A DNA stretch of 64,000 nucleotides, from positions 62,001 to 126,000 of the forward strand of contig NZ_JABTYE010000016.1 of assembly GCF_013314895.1 (NCBI RefSeq). Direction: 5' to 3'. The translations under genes were made by a program, and so were the position numbers. The notes under the pieces are model-generated. The model made no database searches. It was not told the origin of the DNA and was given only the letters and a program-made list of their open reading frames with translations. Below are positions 37,995 to 49,077 of the stretch, piece by piece (within the stretch, counting starts at the first letter, position 1; each line of letters opens with the position of its first letter). This DNA is from Cupriavidus gilardii. Lineage in GTDB: Bacteria > Pseudomonadota > Gammaproteobacteria > Burkholderiales > Burkholderiaceae.

Positions 37995-40172
37995 ATGTCC
38001 ACGCCGATTTCATCGCCCGCGCGGCCGCACGCGCGTCTGCCAGCGAGTTTGCCTGCGCGAGCATCGCGCGCGACGCATCCGCTGCCGCCGCTCGCCGCCG
38101 CCCTGTTCGCCGTCGCGGTGCTGGCCGAACCCGCCGAGGCCGCGGAGCGCGAGGAAGCGGTGCTGCCCGAGGTTGCGGTGGTCACGTCCGGCGCCGCATC
38201 GTACAACGCCGACGAGGCCAGCGGCGCGACGCGCACCGACACGCCGCTGCGCGAGGTGCCGCAGGCGGTGCGCGTGGTGCCGCGCGCGATGATCGATGAT
38301 ATCGGTGCCACGCGGCTCGAGCAGACCTTCGACTATGTCAGCGGCATCGCGCGCCAGGACAGCTTCGGCGGACTGTGGGACAACTTCGCGGTGCGCGGCT
38401 TCGCCGGCAACGAGAACACCGGCACCGGCTATCTGGTCAACGGCTTTGTCGCCAATCGCGGCTTCACGGCGCCGCGCGATGTCGCCACCATCGAGCGCGT
38501 CGAGGTGCTCAAGGGCCCGACCTCGTCGCTGTATGGCAGCGGCGAGCCGGGCGGTACGCTGAATCTCGTCACCAGGCAGCCGCAATTCAAGCCGGCGCAG
38601 AACTACGAGATGGAAGTGGGCAATCGCGACCGCTATCGCGTCGCGGCCGATGTCACCGGACCGCTGGGCGAGAACGTCGCCGGCCGCCTGATCGCGGTGG
38701 GCGACCATCAGGGCAGCCAGCGCGCCTTCGTCGACAGCCAGCGCTATCTGCTGGCACCGTCGCTGACATGGACGCTCGGTGCGGATACCGTGATCCAGTA
38801 CGCGGGCGAATGGCAGCGCTTCTCGACGCCGCTGGACCGCGGCATCGTCGCGGTCGACGGCCGTCTCGATGCGGTCGGCCGCAAGACCTTCCTCGGCGAG
38901 CCCAGCGATGGCGACATCCGCCTGGACAGCCAGTCGCATCAGATCGGCGTCGAGCACCAGTTCTCGCCGGGATGGAAGGGCCGGCTGTCGGTGGCCTATC
39001 GCGGCGGCTCGCTGGAAGGGTATTCGACCGAGCCCTTCGCGCTGGCGGCCGACGATCGCACGCTGCGGCGCCAGCGCCGATACCGCGACTACCAGTCCGA
39101 CGACACCGCGCTGCAGGCAGACCTGACCGGCCGCTTCGACACCGGACCGCTGTCGCATACGCTGCTGGTCGGGCTCGACGCCTATCGCTTCAGCAGCAGC
39201 CAGGTGCAGCTGCGCGGCAACCCCACCGCCGCGACGCCGTACCCGATCGATATCTACGAACCCGTCTACGGATCGACGCCGCCGCCGTTGCTGCCGAACA
39301 CCGATACGCACGAGCGGCAGACCAACATCGGCCTGTACGCGCAGGACCAGATTGCCTTCGGCGAACGTTGGCGCGTGTTGGGCGGCCTGCGGGTCGACTC
39401 GTATCGGCAGACGCTGGACAACCGCCTGCGCGGCACGCGCGTCGAGCAGGACCAGACCGCGGTGTCGCCGCGGCTGGGCATCGCCTATCTGGCCAGCAAC
39501 AACGTGACGCTGTTCGCCAATGCCAGCCGCTCGTTCCGGCCCAATCCCGGCAGCAACGCCGCCGGCGAGCCGTTTACGCCGGAGCGCGGCCGCGCCGTCG
39601 AAGCGGGCGTCAAGTTCGAGACCGACGATCGCCGCCTCGGCGCGACGCTGAGCGCCTTCACGATCCACAAGCGCAATGTGCTGACCGCCGATCCGGCCGA
39701 CCCGTCCTTCTCGACCACCGCCGGCGAGGCCCGCAGCCGCGGCCTGGAGCTCGATCTGGCCGGCCGCGTCGGCCAGCACTGGCGCGTGTCGGGCAGCGTC
39801 GCGCTGACCGATGCCGAGATCACCGCCGACACCCGGCTGCCCGCCGGCACGCCGCTGCGCAATATTCCACGCACCAGCGCCAGCGCGCTGGCGGTCTACG
39901 AGGATGCGGCGCGGTGGGGGCAACGCTATGGTGTCGGCGCGGGCGTGCGCTACATCGGCAAGCGCTCCGGCGACAGCGCCGACAGCTTCAAGCTGCCGTC
40001 CTACACGCTGGTCGATCTGCTCGCCTACTGGCAACTGAGCAAGCAGGCCCGGCTGACGCTGAACGTGCACAACCTGTTCGACCGCGACTACTACGCCAGC
40101 TCCTACAGCGCGCTGTGGATCGCGCCCGGGGCAGGACGCACGGTGCGGCTCGGACTGCGGCTGAGCTATTGA
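37995..40172 (+). CDS. TonB-dependent siderophore receptor
   Basis: Outer-membrane ferric-siderophore or metallophore receptor, 725 residues. The N-terminal region is a weak, Arg/Pro-containing signal peptide (core PPLAAALFAVAVLAEPAEA), then a plug with TDTPLREVPQAVRVVP, DNFAVRGF, RVEVLKGPTSSLYGSGEPGGTLN, and a 22-strand barrel ending in RTVRLGLRLSY with the terminal aromatic. The VPQxV plug motif is that of the ferrichrome/pyoverdine class. The ATG at 37995 is chosen since the ORF before it is not signal-like. An Opp-type SBP gene starts 4 nt after the stop. Confidence 0.93.
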   Translation: MSTPISSPARPHARLPASLPARASRATHPLPPLAAALFAVAVLAEPAEAAEREEAVLPEVAVVTSGAASYNADEASGATRTDTPLREVPQAVRVVPRAMIDDIGATRLEQTFDYVSGIARQDSFGGLWDNFAVRGFAGNENTGTGYLVNGFVANRGFTAPRDVATIERVEVLKGPTSSLYGSGEPGGTLNLVTRQPQFKPAQNYEMEVGNRDRYRVAADVTGPLGENVAGRLIAVGDHQGSQRAFVDSQRYLLAPSLTWTLGADTVIQYAGEWQRFSTPLDRGIVAVDGRLDAVGRKTFLGEPSDGDIRLDSQSHQIGVEHQFSPGWKGRLSVAYRGGSLEGYSTEPFALAADDRTLRRQRRYRDYQSDDTALQADLTGRFDTGPLSHTLLVGLDAYRFSSSQVQLRGNPTAATPYPIDIYEPVYGSTPPPLLPNTDTHERQTNIGLYAQDQIAFGERWRVLGGLRVDSYRQTLDNRLRGTRVEQDQTAVSPRLGIAYLASNNVTLFANASRSFRPNPGSNAAGEPFTPERGRAVEAGVKFETDDRRLGATLSAFTIHKRNVLTADPADPSFSTTAGEARSRGLELDLAGRVGQHWRVSGSVALTDAEITADTRLPAGTPLRNIPRTSASALAVYEDAARWGQRYGVGAGVRYIGKRSGDSADSFKLPSYTLVDLLAYWQLSKQARLTLNVHNLFDRDYYASSYSALWIAPGAGRTVRLGLRLSY

Positions 40173-40176
40173 CGCG

Positions 40177-41933
<1,757 letters not shown>

Positions 41934-41937
<4 letters not shown>

Positions 41938-43004
41938 CGCCACCGAACTCTCAGGCCACCCAGGTCGCCGCCGCAAGCCTCGGCGAGACCGTATCGGCAT
42001 CGCCCGATGCCCCGCACGATGCCATGCGCCAGCGGCACGCGGACGCTGCCACTCGGCTGATCGCGCGCGTGCTGCTCCAACGCGGCGTGCAGGCCGCGGT
42101 CGTCGCCGCGCTGGTCGGCAGCCTCAGCTTCCTGATGATGCGGCTGCTGCCGGGCGATATGGCATTCCGCATCGCCGCCGGCCGCTATGGCTACGACATG
42201 GTGACCGCGCAGGCCGCCGACGCGGTGCGCGCCGAACTGGCGCTCGATGGTCCGTGGCTGGACAGCCTGCTGGCATGGTGGTCGCGGCTGCTGCATCTGG
42301 ACCTCGGCACCTCGACGGTGACCGGCGCGCCGGTCGCCGCCGAGATCGCGCATCAGCTCGGCCATACGCTGTGGCTGGCGCTGGCCGCGCTGATGGTCTC
42401 GACGCTGATCGCGCTACCGCTGGGCTTTGCCGCCGGGCGGCACGTCGGCGGCAACACCGATCGTGCGACGCTGGCGCTGTCGGTGCTGCTGCGGGCATTG
42501 CCGCCTTTCGTGCTGGGCATCCTGCTGGTGCTCGCCTTCGCGGTCGAGCTCGACTGGCTGCCGGCCGGCGGCCACGGCGAACACGGCAGCTGGATCGCGC
42601 CGGCGCTGACGCTGGGGCTCGGGTTGGCCGCCACCGCGATGCGGGTGGCGCGCGATGCGATGGCCGGCGTGGTGGCCGCGCCGTACTGGCTGTTCGCGCG
42701 CACCAAGGGTTTGTCGGACCGGGTTGTGATGGCACGGCATGGCGTGCGCAACGCCGCGGTGCCGGTGGTCGCCTATCTCGGCGTGCAGCTGGTCTATCTG
42801 CTGGAGGGCGTGGTGGTCGTCGAGACGCTGTTCGCCTGGCCCGGCATCGGCCATGCGTTGGTGCACGCAATCTTCGGCCGCGATGTGCCGATGATCCAGG
42901 GCACCGCGTTGACGATGGGCCTGCTGTTCGTGGCGTTGAACGCCGCAGTCGACCTGGCCTGCATGGCGATCGATCCGCGGCTGCGGGCGAAGGTGGCGCG
43001 ATGA
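41934..43004 (+). CDS. ABC transporter permease (Opp/Dpp B type)
   Basis: Inner-membrane permease of about 356 residues with a cytoplasmic N-terminal extension of about 45 residues (MTPPNSQATQ...), six membrane helices and the coupling loop ARDAMAGVVAAPYWLFARTKGLSDRVVMARHGVRNAAVPVV, which contains the EAA-like motif of the Opp B class. The start is either the ATG at 41934, which overlaps the SBP stop, or three codons earlier at 41925. It forms a channel with the following permease. GSLSFLMMRLLPGDMAFRIA is the usual first helix region. Confidence 0.88.
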
Positions 43005-43837
43005 ACGGAACCGCGACCCTGACCGGCAAGCGCGGTTCGGCGACGGCCCGGCCGCGCCGCCTTGTCGCGCTGCTGCTGATCGTGCTGCTGGCCCTGTTCG
43101 CCATCGTGGGCCCGTGGGCCGCGCCGCGCGAGCCGTTCGAGCAGGATCTGTACGCCGTGCTGCAAGCGCCGACGATGGCCGAGCCGCTAGGGACAGACCA
43201 TCTGGGCCGCAGCGTGCTGGCCCGCACCGCGCATGCCACGCGACTGTCGCTGGGGCTGGCCCTGCTGTGCGTGCTGTCCGCCGCGCTGCCGGGCACGCTG
43301 CTGGGTTTGTTTGCCGCGTGGCGCGGCGGCTGGGTCGATCGCATCGCCGGCGCGTTCGCAGACGCGGTGCTCGCGCTGCCCGGGCTGCTGCTGGTGCTGC
43401 TGCTGTCCGCGCTGGCGCCGGGCGCGATGTGGCCGCTGTATCTCGGGCTGTCGCTGGTGCTGTGGGTCGAATACTTCCGCGTCGCGCGCGCCAGCGCACA
43501 GATCGTGCTGCAGAGCCACCATGTCGAGGCCGCGCGTCTGCTCGGCTTCGGTCCGGTCTATATCGCGCGCCGGCATCTGCTGCCGGAGCTCGCGCCGGTG
43601 CTCGGCACGCTGAGCAGCTTCGGCCTCGGCGCGGCGGTGCTGGCGCTGGCGGCGATGGGCTTCGTCGGCATGGGCGTGCAGCCGCCGATGGCCGAGCTCG
43701 GCCTGATGATGACTGAACTGCTGCCGTATGCGGCCGAGGCGCCGTGGGCCATCGCCAGTCCGATCGCGGTGCTGGCGCTGGCGATTCTCGCATTGGCGTT
43801 GCTCAACGAGCGTACGCGTGCCGAGGTGTCGCCATGA
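43001..43837 (+). CDS. ABC transporter permease (Opp/Dpp C type)
   Basis: A 278-residue inner-membrane permease of the DppC/OppC class. LGTDHLGRSVLARTAHATRLSLGLAL is the signature at about residues 65-90 of this class, and VEYFRVARASAQIVLQSHHVEAARLLGFGPVYIARRHLLPEL contains the EAA loop contacting the ATPase. It pairs with the preceding permease. Start and stop overlap both neighbours (ATGA each), so the importer subunits are translated together. Confidence 0.91.
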   Translation: MNGTATLTGKRGSATARPRRLVALLLIVLLALFAIVGPWAAPREPFEQDLYAVLQAPTMAEPLGTDHLGRSVLARTAHATRLSLGLALLCVLSAALPGTLLGLFAAWRGGWVDRIAGAFADAVLALPGLLLVLLLSALAPGAMWPLYLGLSLVLWVEYFRVARASAQIVLQSHHVEAARLLGFGPVYIARRHLLPELAPVLGTLSSFGLGAAVLALAAMGFVGMGVQPPMAELGLMMTELLPYAAEAPWAIASPIAVLALAILALALLNERTRAEVSP

Positions 43838-45318
43838 ACGCGCGGAACGAACCCGTAATCGCAGATTTGAACAATGACCTGCACGACGACCTGCACGCCC
43901 ACCTGCACGGCCACCTGCAAGGCAACCGCAGCGGCTGCCTGCTTGGTGTCAGCGACCTGTCGGTCACCAGTACCGATGGCGTGCTGTTGCAGCCGGTGTC
44001 GTTCGAACTGCAGGCCGGCCGCGCGCTGACGCTGCTGGGCGAGACCGGTTCCGGCAAGAGCCTGCTCGCCCATGCCGTGATGGGCTCGCTGCCCGCGGGA
44101 CTGCGCGCCAGCGGCCAGTTGGCGGGGCATGGCTGGCATTGCGATGCCGGCGATATGCGGGCACGGCGGCCGCTGTGGGGTCGGGAGCTGGCGCTGCTGC
44201 CGCAGGAACCCTGGTTCGCGTTGGACCCGCTGATGCGCGTCGACGCGCAGCTGGCCGAGACCTATCGCCATGTCGCCGGCGAATCGCGCCGGCGCGCCGC
44301 GCACCACGCCGCGCAGGCGCTGCGCGCGGTCGGGCTCGGGCATGCCGAGCGCGTATGGCCGACCACCTTGTCCGGCGGCATGGCGCAGCGCGCCGCGTTC
44401 GCAATCACGCGCGCCGGCGGTGCGCCGATCCTGATTGTCGACGAACCGACCAAGGGCCTGGACCGGAGGTGGCGCGACGATCTGGTGGCGCGGCTGCGCG
44501 CGGCGCTGGAGCAGGGCTGCGCGGTGCTGACCATCACGCACGATATCGGCGTGGCGCGGGCGCTGGGTGGTGACACCATGGTGATGCTCGACGGCCGGGT
44601 GGTCGAGCGGGGCCCGACCCACGAGCTGCTGCGCGCGCCGTCGCACGACTACACGCGCGCGCTGATTGCCTCCGAGCCGGCGGCATGGCCGCGTCGGCCG
44701 ATGCCCGCGACAGGCCGTGAGGTGTTGTGCGCCAGCGGCCTGCGCAAGCGTTTCGGCGATCGCGTGCTGTTCGACAGGCTCGACCTGACGCTGCACGCCG
44801 GCGAACGGGTGGCCGTCACCGGACCCAGCGGCAGCGGCAAATCGACGCTGGGCAATGTGCTGCTCGGCCTGGCCCGGGCCGATCGCGGCAGCGTGCGCCG
44901 CGCCGACGGCATCGCGCCGGTTCGCTACCAGAAGCTCTATCAGGATCCGGCCGGTGCCTTCGCGCCGCATGTTCCGCTCGGCCGCGCGCTGCACGACCTG
45001 ATCGCGCTGCACCGAATCGAACGCGCGCCGCTGGGCCCGTGGATGGAACGGCTCGGACTGTCCGCCGACCTGCTCGAACGCTTGCCGAGCGCGGTCTCGG
45101 GTGGCGAACTGCAGCGCTTCGCGTTGCTGCGCGCGCTGCTGCTGCGTCCCGCCTTCCTGTTTGCCGACGAGCCGACCTCGCGGCTCGATCCCGTCACGCA
45201 GCGCAACACCATCGACCTGATCGTCGAGGCGGCGGAAGAATCGGATTGCGCGCTGATGCTGGTCACGCACGATCCCGATCTCGCCGCCAACGTGGCGGCG
45301 CGCACGCTGGCGTTCTGA
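43834..45318 (+). CDS. ABC transporter ATPase with two fused cassettes
   Basis: A 494-residue protein in which the two Opp-type ATPases (D and F) are fused. Cassette 1 has Walker A GETGSGKS, signature LSGGMAQR and Walker B ILIVDEPTKGLD; cassette 2 has GPSGSGKST, signature SGGELQR and FADEPTSRLD. Both appear catalytically complete. The first 25 residues carry a His-rich tandem (DLHDDLHAHLHGHLQ) that may bind metal and comes from a 12-nt DNA repeat. It powers the two permeases upstream. A hairpin terminator follows. Confidence 0.9.
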   Translation: MNARNEPVIADLNNDLHDDLHAHLHGHLQGNRSGCLLGVSDLSVTSTDGVLLQPVSFELQAGRALTLLGETGSGKSLLAHAVMGSLPAGLRASGQLAGHGWHCDAGDMRARRPLWGRELALLPQEPWFALDPLMRVDAQLAETYRHVAGESRRRAAHHAAQALRAVGLGHAERVWPTTLSGGMAQRAAFAITRAGGAPILIVDEPTKGLDRRWRDDLVARLRAALEQGCAVLTITHDIGVARALGGDTMVMLDGRVVERGPTHELLRAPSHDYTRALIASEPAAWPRRPMPATGREVLCASGLRKRFGDRVLFDRLDLTLHAGERVAVTGPSGSGKSTLGNVLLGLARADRGSVRRADGIAPVRYQKLYQDPAGAFAPHVPLGRALHDLIALHRIERAPLGPWMERLGLSADLLERLPSAVSGGELQRFALLRALLLRPAFLFADEPTSRLDPVTQRNTIDLIVEAAEESDCALMLVTHDPDLAANVAARTLAF

Positions 45319-45320
45319 TG

Positions 45321-45348
45321 AACACGGCGCCCCGAGTGGCGCCGTGTT
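45321..45348 (+). terminator. Hairpin terminator after the ABC operon
   Basis: AACACGGCGCC (45321-45331) pairs perfectly with GGCGCCGTGTT (45338-45348) around loop CCGAGT, 2 nt after the ATPase stop. The T tract is weak (CGTTATG), so it may be partly Rho-dependent. Confidence 0.78.
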
Positions 45349-45395
45349 CGTTATGGCGGTATCGAAGATCGTCGATCGACTTGGCCAATCAAGGC

Positions 45396-45459
45396 GGTCG
45401 ATCGAAGCCGTAATCGAAGACGTCGATCGAAGACGTCGATCGAAGCCGTCAATCGAAGA
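45396..45459. repeat. 13-nt tandem array over the zinc-ribbon gene stop
   Basis: Units of 13 nt, CGTCGATCGAAGA with small changes (45396-45408, 45421-45433, 45434-45446, 45447-45459) and one 12-nt unit (45409-45420). The last unit contains the stop codon of the zinc-ribbon gene (45449-45451, minus strand). Related AATCGAAG/GATCGAC sequence continues back to about 45361. Confidence 0.85.
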
Positions 45460-45754
45460 TCTCGTGCCAGATGCTCTTCTTGCGATAGTGCTTCTGCTCG
45501 CGGTAGCGGTCGTCGTCGCGGTAGCCGCGCTGTTCATAGCCGCGGTCGTAGCCGCGCGGGTCGACCGGCCGTTGCGGCGCGGCGGCCTGGGGCGCCTGGG
45601 CGACCGGCGCCTGTTCGGCCGCAGCCCGCTCCAGGATCTTGTCGAGCTCGCCGCGATCGAGCCACACGCCGCGGCATTTCGGGCAGTAGTCGATTTCGAC
45701 GCCCTGGCGTTCGGCCATCACCAGTGTGGCTTCGGGGCAAACGGGACATTGCAT
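45449..45754 (-). CDS. TFIIB-type zinc-ribbon protein
   Basis: A 101-residue cytosolic protein. Residues 1-45 form a zf-TFIIB ribbon: CPVC (residues 3-6), then YCPKCRGVWLDRGELDKI, where CPxCxGxWLDxGEL is the family hallmark. The rest is Ala/Pro/Gln-rich, then Arg/Tyr/Asp-rich (RGYDRGYEQRGYRDDDRYRE) and ends KSIWHEIFD, a conserved tail in this small family. Function is unknown; nucleic-acid or protein binding is a guess. GGAGA lies 7 nt before the ATG. Confidence 0.85.
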   Translation of the reverse strand: MQCPVCPEATLVMAERQGVEIDYCPKCRGVWLDRGELDKILERAAAEQAPVAQAPQAAAPQRPVDPRGYDRGYEQRGYRDDDRYREQKHYRKKSIWHEIFD

Positions 45755-45810
45755 GGCTGCTCTCCTTGAATGGCTGTCAACCGCTGTCAGACCGTCGCGT
45801 GCGGGGTTGG

Positions 45811-45834
45811 TTCGGAAGAAAAGTGATGCATACG
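45811..45834 (+). promoter_or_regulatory. Possible hrpII-box-like motif
   Basis: TTCG (45811-45814), 16 nt, TACG (45831-45834), one mismatch from the TTCG-N16-TTCG box read by HrpB in Ralstonia type III regulons. It stands 189 nt before the 992-residue ORF. Such a short motif can occur by chance, so the support is weak. The rest of the 268-nt gap shows nothing else. Confidence 0.25.
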
Positions 45835-46022
45835 GCTGTTTATGGGCGTCCTGCCTGCGACAGGCGGCTAATGCGGCTCCGCGGCCTTGATCACGCGCTG
45901 CACAAATCGCGGCCGCTCATTTTCCGATAGTTCCTATTGCTTTAGTTGGCTACCCCTTTCCTGAAGCCGCGGGGCACGTGCGTCGATAGATTTCCCCCAT
46001 CGTCCACGTTCTATGCCTTCCC

Positions 46023-49001
46023 ATGCCGAAGCCCTCCGTTCTGCCCGCTCCCCATACCGCCATCGGCATTGCCACCCTCGATTACAACAATCACGTCAAC
46101 AAGAAGGCGTTCCAGCGCGCGCTCGATACCAACTTCGACGCCGAGATTCGCGCCATCCTTGCGCGCCCCCGCGGCGAGGTGCGGCTGGCTGACGGGAGCA
46201 CCTTCCGAATTGCCTATGTGAGCGCCAAGGGGGCTAGCCGGCTCGTCATGACGCGTCAGCTGCCGGAATCGGCGAGCCGGCTGGAACGTGTCTTTCACGC
46301 TGTCCAGGACAACCTGGGGGAGATCGGCAAGATCCGACGCAAGATCGAGGACGTCGCTCACAAGAGCCAGGCCCTTGCACGCCGACTCGAGGCCAACGTT
46401 CCTGCCATCGTCGACGGCCTGTGGAACCAGGAGTTGTCGCTTCAGCTTCGGGCCGAGAACGGCCGCTTCGACAGCCATCAGGTGGACGCATGGCTCTGCA
46501 GTCCCCGGCGCAACGGCATCTTTCAGCAGCAATGCGTCGCGGCGATCGATCGGCACGACGGTCGGCAGGGCGAACGAAAGCTGACCGTCACGTTTGCGCT
46601 GGGCAAGCATACGCAGCGCGTCGAATTTCGCACCGCCCGTGCAGAGACACGTGAACAGGGCGAACGCGCATCGCGCGATCTTCACCGGATGGAGCGGGTG
46701 ATTCGCGGTCAATACGCGGAGCGGTTCGGCAACTACCGCTCGGCCAGAGAGATGATGGCGATCTTCAAGACCGTCACCGTGATCGAGGAAACCAGACTGG
46801 AGCTCCAGCAGCGAGCGCATGCGCTGGTGCCGCAGCCGCACGACATCGAGGCTGGTCACCCCGTCGCCGGGCCTGAAGGAAATCTGCCCGCCAAGGCGTT
46901 CTATCTATCCGTCGCGACCGAGTCCGCCGCCCTTGCCAGCGATACGGCGAGGGCCATCGACCTTGCACTGTGGCTGTGCTCCGGCAAGATCCTCACGCAA
47001 GCGCGGGACGTCGCGCTGAGGTTCACGCAACCTGCTGCGCAAAGCGCGCATGACATCGCATCGCGCGACTTGCTCGAATATCACACGGCAGAAACCTTCG
47101 CCGTCGCCGATCGCGCGATCTCGGCGTTGCTGCGCGGCCACCGCGCGAGCGCGTTCCGCGACAGATTCAAGCTGGACATCGGTGCCTCGATCAAGGACCT
47201 CGAACTGCTGGAGAAGCATGCCGCCGAATTGGGCAACAGCGAAGGATGGCGAGAGGAAAACCTCGGCGATCGCCATGCGAGCAAGAAGCCGAATGATGGT
47301 GCGCCCCTCGGTACCCAGATCGTCCTCTTCAACCGAAAACTGTCGCCGCCGGAAGTCGCCTTGCGCCTGCTCACGTTCGACACAAGCAGCGTGCGCAGCG
47401 ACCAGATGCCAGTGTCGTCCATCGGCGTCGCGGCGGCCCGGGAAGGCAATGTGCCGCGCATGCTGTACAAGCTTTGCATCAACAAGTTTCCCGCCTGTCT
47501 GCGCTTCGACGTCGAGTCGACCACGGCAAATATGCCGGGGCTTCTGACCGGCTTGCATTACCGAACCCTCGACCAGCTCGCCGACGATCTGTACCAGACG
47601 GTCCACGACGACCGGATGCATCGGATCGCGGCGGAGGTCAGGGAAAAGATCGATGAGCAGGTACGACGGATGCGTGCCGACATGCGCGCGAACCTGCGCA
47701 GCGGACTGGTTGCCGAGGCCCATGCCGACGAGTTTCTGCGCGGCTTGCCGAATGGGTTGCCGCAGGCAGAGCTTGCGTTGCGACGCACCGCTTTCGAGCA
47801 GGGACGTGCGTGTTTGAAGCAGGCAGGCGGCAGCATCGACGCCGAGCAGCGCGAACGCCTTCTGCGTTCGTACGATAGGGGCCTGCAGGGCCAGGCTGCT
47901 GCCAGAGAGGATCTGGCGACCGGTGTCCAGCCTCGGCTCGCCCATGAAGCCGGCAGGCGCGATGGCGCCGCCATGCGGCAAGGGCCGGGCGCACAGGCCG
48001 ATGCGGGATGGCGGCACAGCATGACGCTCGCGCTGCATGACGCATTTGAGGCCGGCTTGCTTCCGCCTTCGTTTGCCGAGGCAGGGCGGTTGCATCTGCC
48101 ATGCGCGGACGTCGTCGGCAAGCCCGCGTCCGCGCTCAGGCTGGCGGACGCCCTGGTTGCGTTCATGAATGCGAGGCACGATTGGGCTGCTGCCCACGCC
48201 GAGGCGGAAGAGGCCAGGCGTCATCTGGACGCATGGCGGTATCTGGCCGACAGTGGTGGTGTGCATGCCGACAGCGGCCGCGCCAAGGCATTCGAGGCCG
48301 CCCATGTCGGCGAAGCTGGAGCGAACCGCCGCCAGATCCAATGCCGCGCGAACATGATGGCGATGCGCGACGTCATTCTGAATCTGTGCATGGACGCAGG
48401 GATGAGCCGAAACGAGGCCGACTATGTGATGGCGGCGTTGGACCAGGACCAACGGGACGATCTCGTTCGCCCGGCCCAATATGTATCTCTCTCCCCCGGC
48501 GAACTGGACCGACGGCTGGACGCGATGCGCGATGCGGGGCAGCGCGCCAGCGACATGGCGCAGCGCATCGACACGCTGGTCGACGAACGGGAAAGGGAGC
48601 TGCGTGCGCGTACGGATCTGATGGTGGTAGGCCGGTCTACGCTTGGCGAATTCGACCGCTGGCATCGCCGGGAGCTACGCCATGCCGCGGACCAGCGTCC
48701 TGGCTCCGTGGTCCCGGACGCCGCGGGACAGCCGCCCGCCATTGCCGGTGAACCTGTTGCTGCCGGCGCTGACCCGGGCGCCCTCTCCGGCGCAATTGCG
48801 CAACCTCGGGCGGAAGTTCGACAGGCCGAACGGGGCGCCCCCCATACGGTGTCGCGAGCGCCGGGCAGGACGGTCTCGGACAGTGCGATGGATGGCCGGC
48901 CGCGTGCCGCCGTGGCGCCGCTGGACGATGGCCGGGCGGCGCAATGGCGGGCACGCCGGCACACCGATTCGGACGTCGATTCGCGCATCTATTCGCCTTG
49001 A
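46023..49001 (+). CDS. Large protein of unknown family, candidate secreted effector
   Basis: A 992-residue protein with no domain that I recognise. The first 19 residues are rich in Pro, Ser and Thr and lack acidic residues, as type III secretion signals often do, and there is no Sec signal or membrane helix. The body is mixed helical and charged; residues about 840-890 look coiled-coil-like (REQ/RQR-rich helices around LDRRLDAMRDAGQRASDMAQRI). The last 110 residues are a Pro/Ala/Gly/Arg-rich, probably disordered tail. No good ribosome-binding site is seen before the ATG. The LRR gene follows 76 nt downstream, so the two may share a transcript and a role. Confidence 0.7.
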   Translation: MPKPSVLPAPHTAIGIATLDYNNHVNKKAFQRALDTNFDAEIRAILARPRGEVRLADGSTFRIAYVSAKGASRLVMTRQLPESASRLERVFHAVQDNLGEIGKIRRKIEDVAHKSQALARRLEANVPAIVDGLWNQELSLQLRAENGRFDSHQVDAWLCSPRRNGIFQQQCVAAIDRHDGRQGERKLTVTFALGKHTQRVEFRTARAETREQGERASRDLHRMERVIRGQYAERFGNYRSAREMMAIFKTVTVIEETRLELQQRAHALVPQPHDIEAGHPVAGPEGNLPAKAFYLSVATESAALASDTARAIDLALWLCSGKILTQARDVALRFTQPAAQSAHDIASRDLLEYHTAETFAVADRAISALLRGHRASAFRDRFKLDIGASIKDLELLEKHAAELGNSEGWREENLGDRHASKKPNDGAPLGTQIVLFNRKLSPPEVALRLLTFDTSSVRSDQMPVSSIGVAAAREGNVPRMLYKLCINKFPACLRFDVESTTANMPGLLTGLHYRTLDQLADDLYQTVHDDRMHRIAAEVREKIDEQVRRMRADMRANLRSGLVAEAHADEFLRGLPNGLPQAELALRRTAFEQGRACLKQAGGSIDAEQRERLLRSYDRGLQGQAAAREDLATGVQPRLAHEAGRRDGAAMRQGPGAQADAGWRHSMTLALHDAFEAGLLPPSFAEAGRLHLPCADVVGKPASALRLADALVAFMNARHDWAAAHAEAEEARRHLDAWRYLADSGGVHADSGRAKAFEAAHVGEAGANRRQIQCRANMMAMRDVILNLCMDAGMSRNEADYVMAALDQDQRDDLVRPAQYVSLSPGELDRRLDAMRDAGQRASDMAQRIDTLVDERERELRARTDLMVVGRSTLGEFDRWHRRELRHAADQRPGSVVPDAAGQPPAIAGEPVAAGADPGALSGAIAQPRAEVRQAERGAPHTVSRAPGRTVSDSAMDGRPRAAVAPLDDGRAAQWRARRHTDSDVDSRIYSP

Positions 49002-49077
49002 ATCTAGTGCCGTGCAGCGTTCTGCAGTGCCGGCATTCCGCCGCGTTCAACGTAATTCACACGACCAGGGGAATGGC

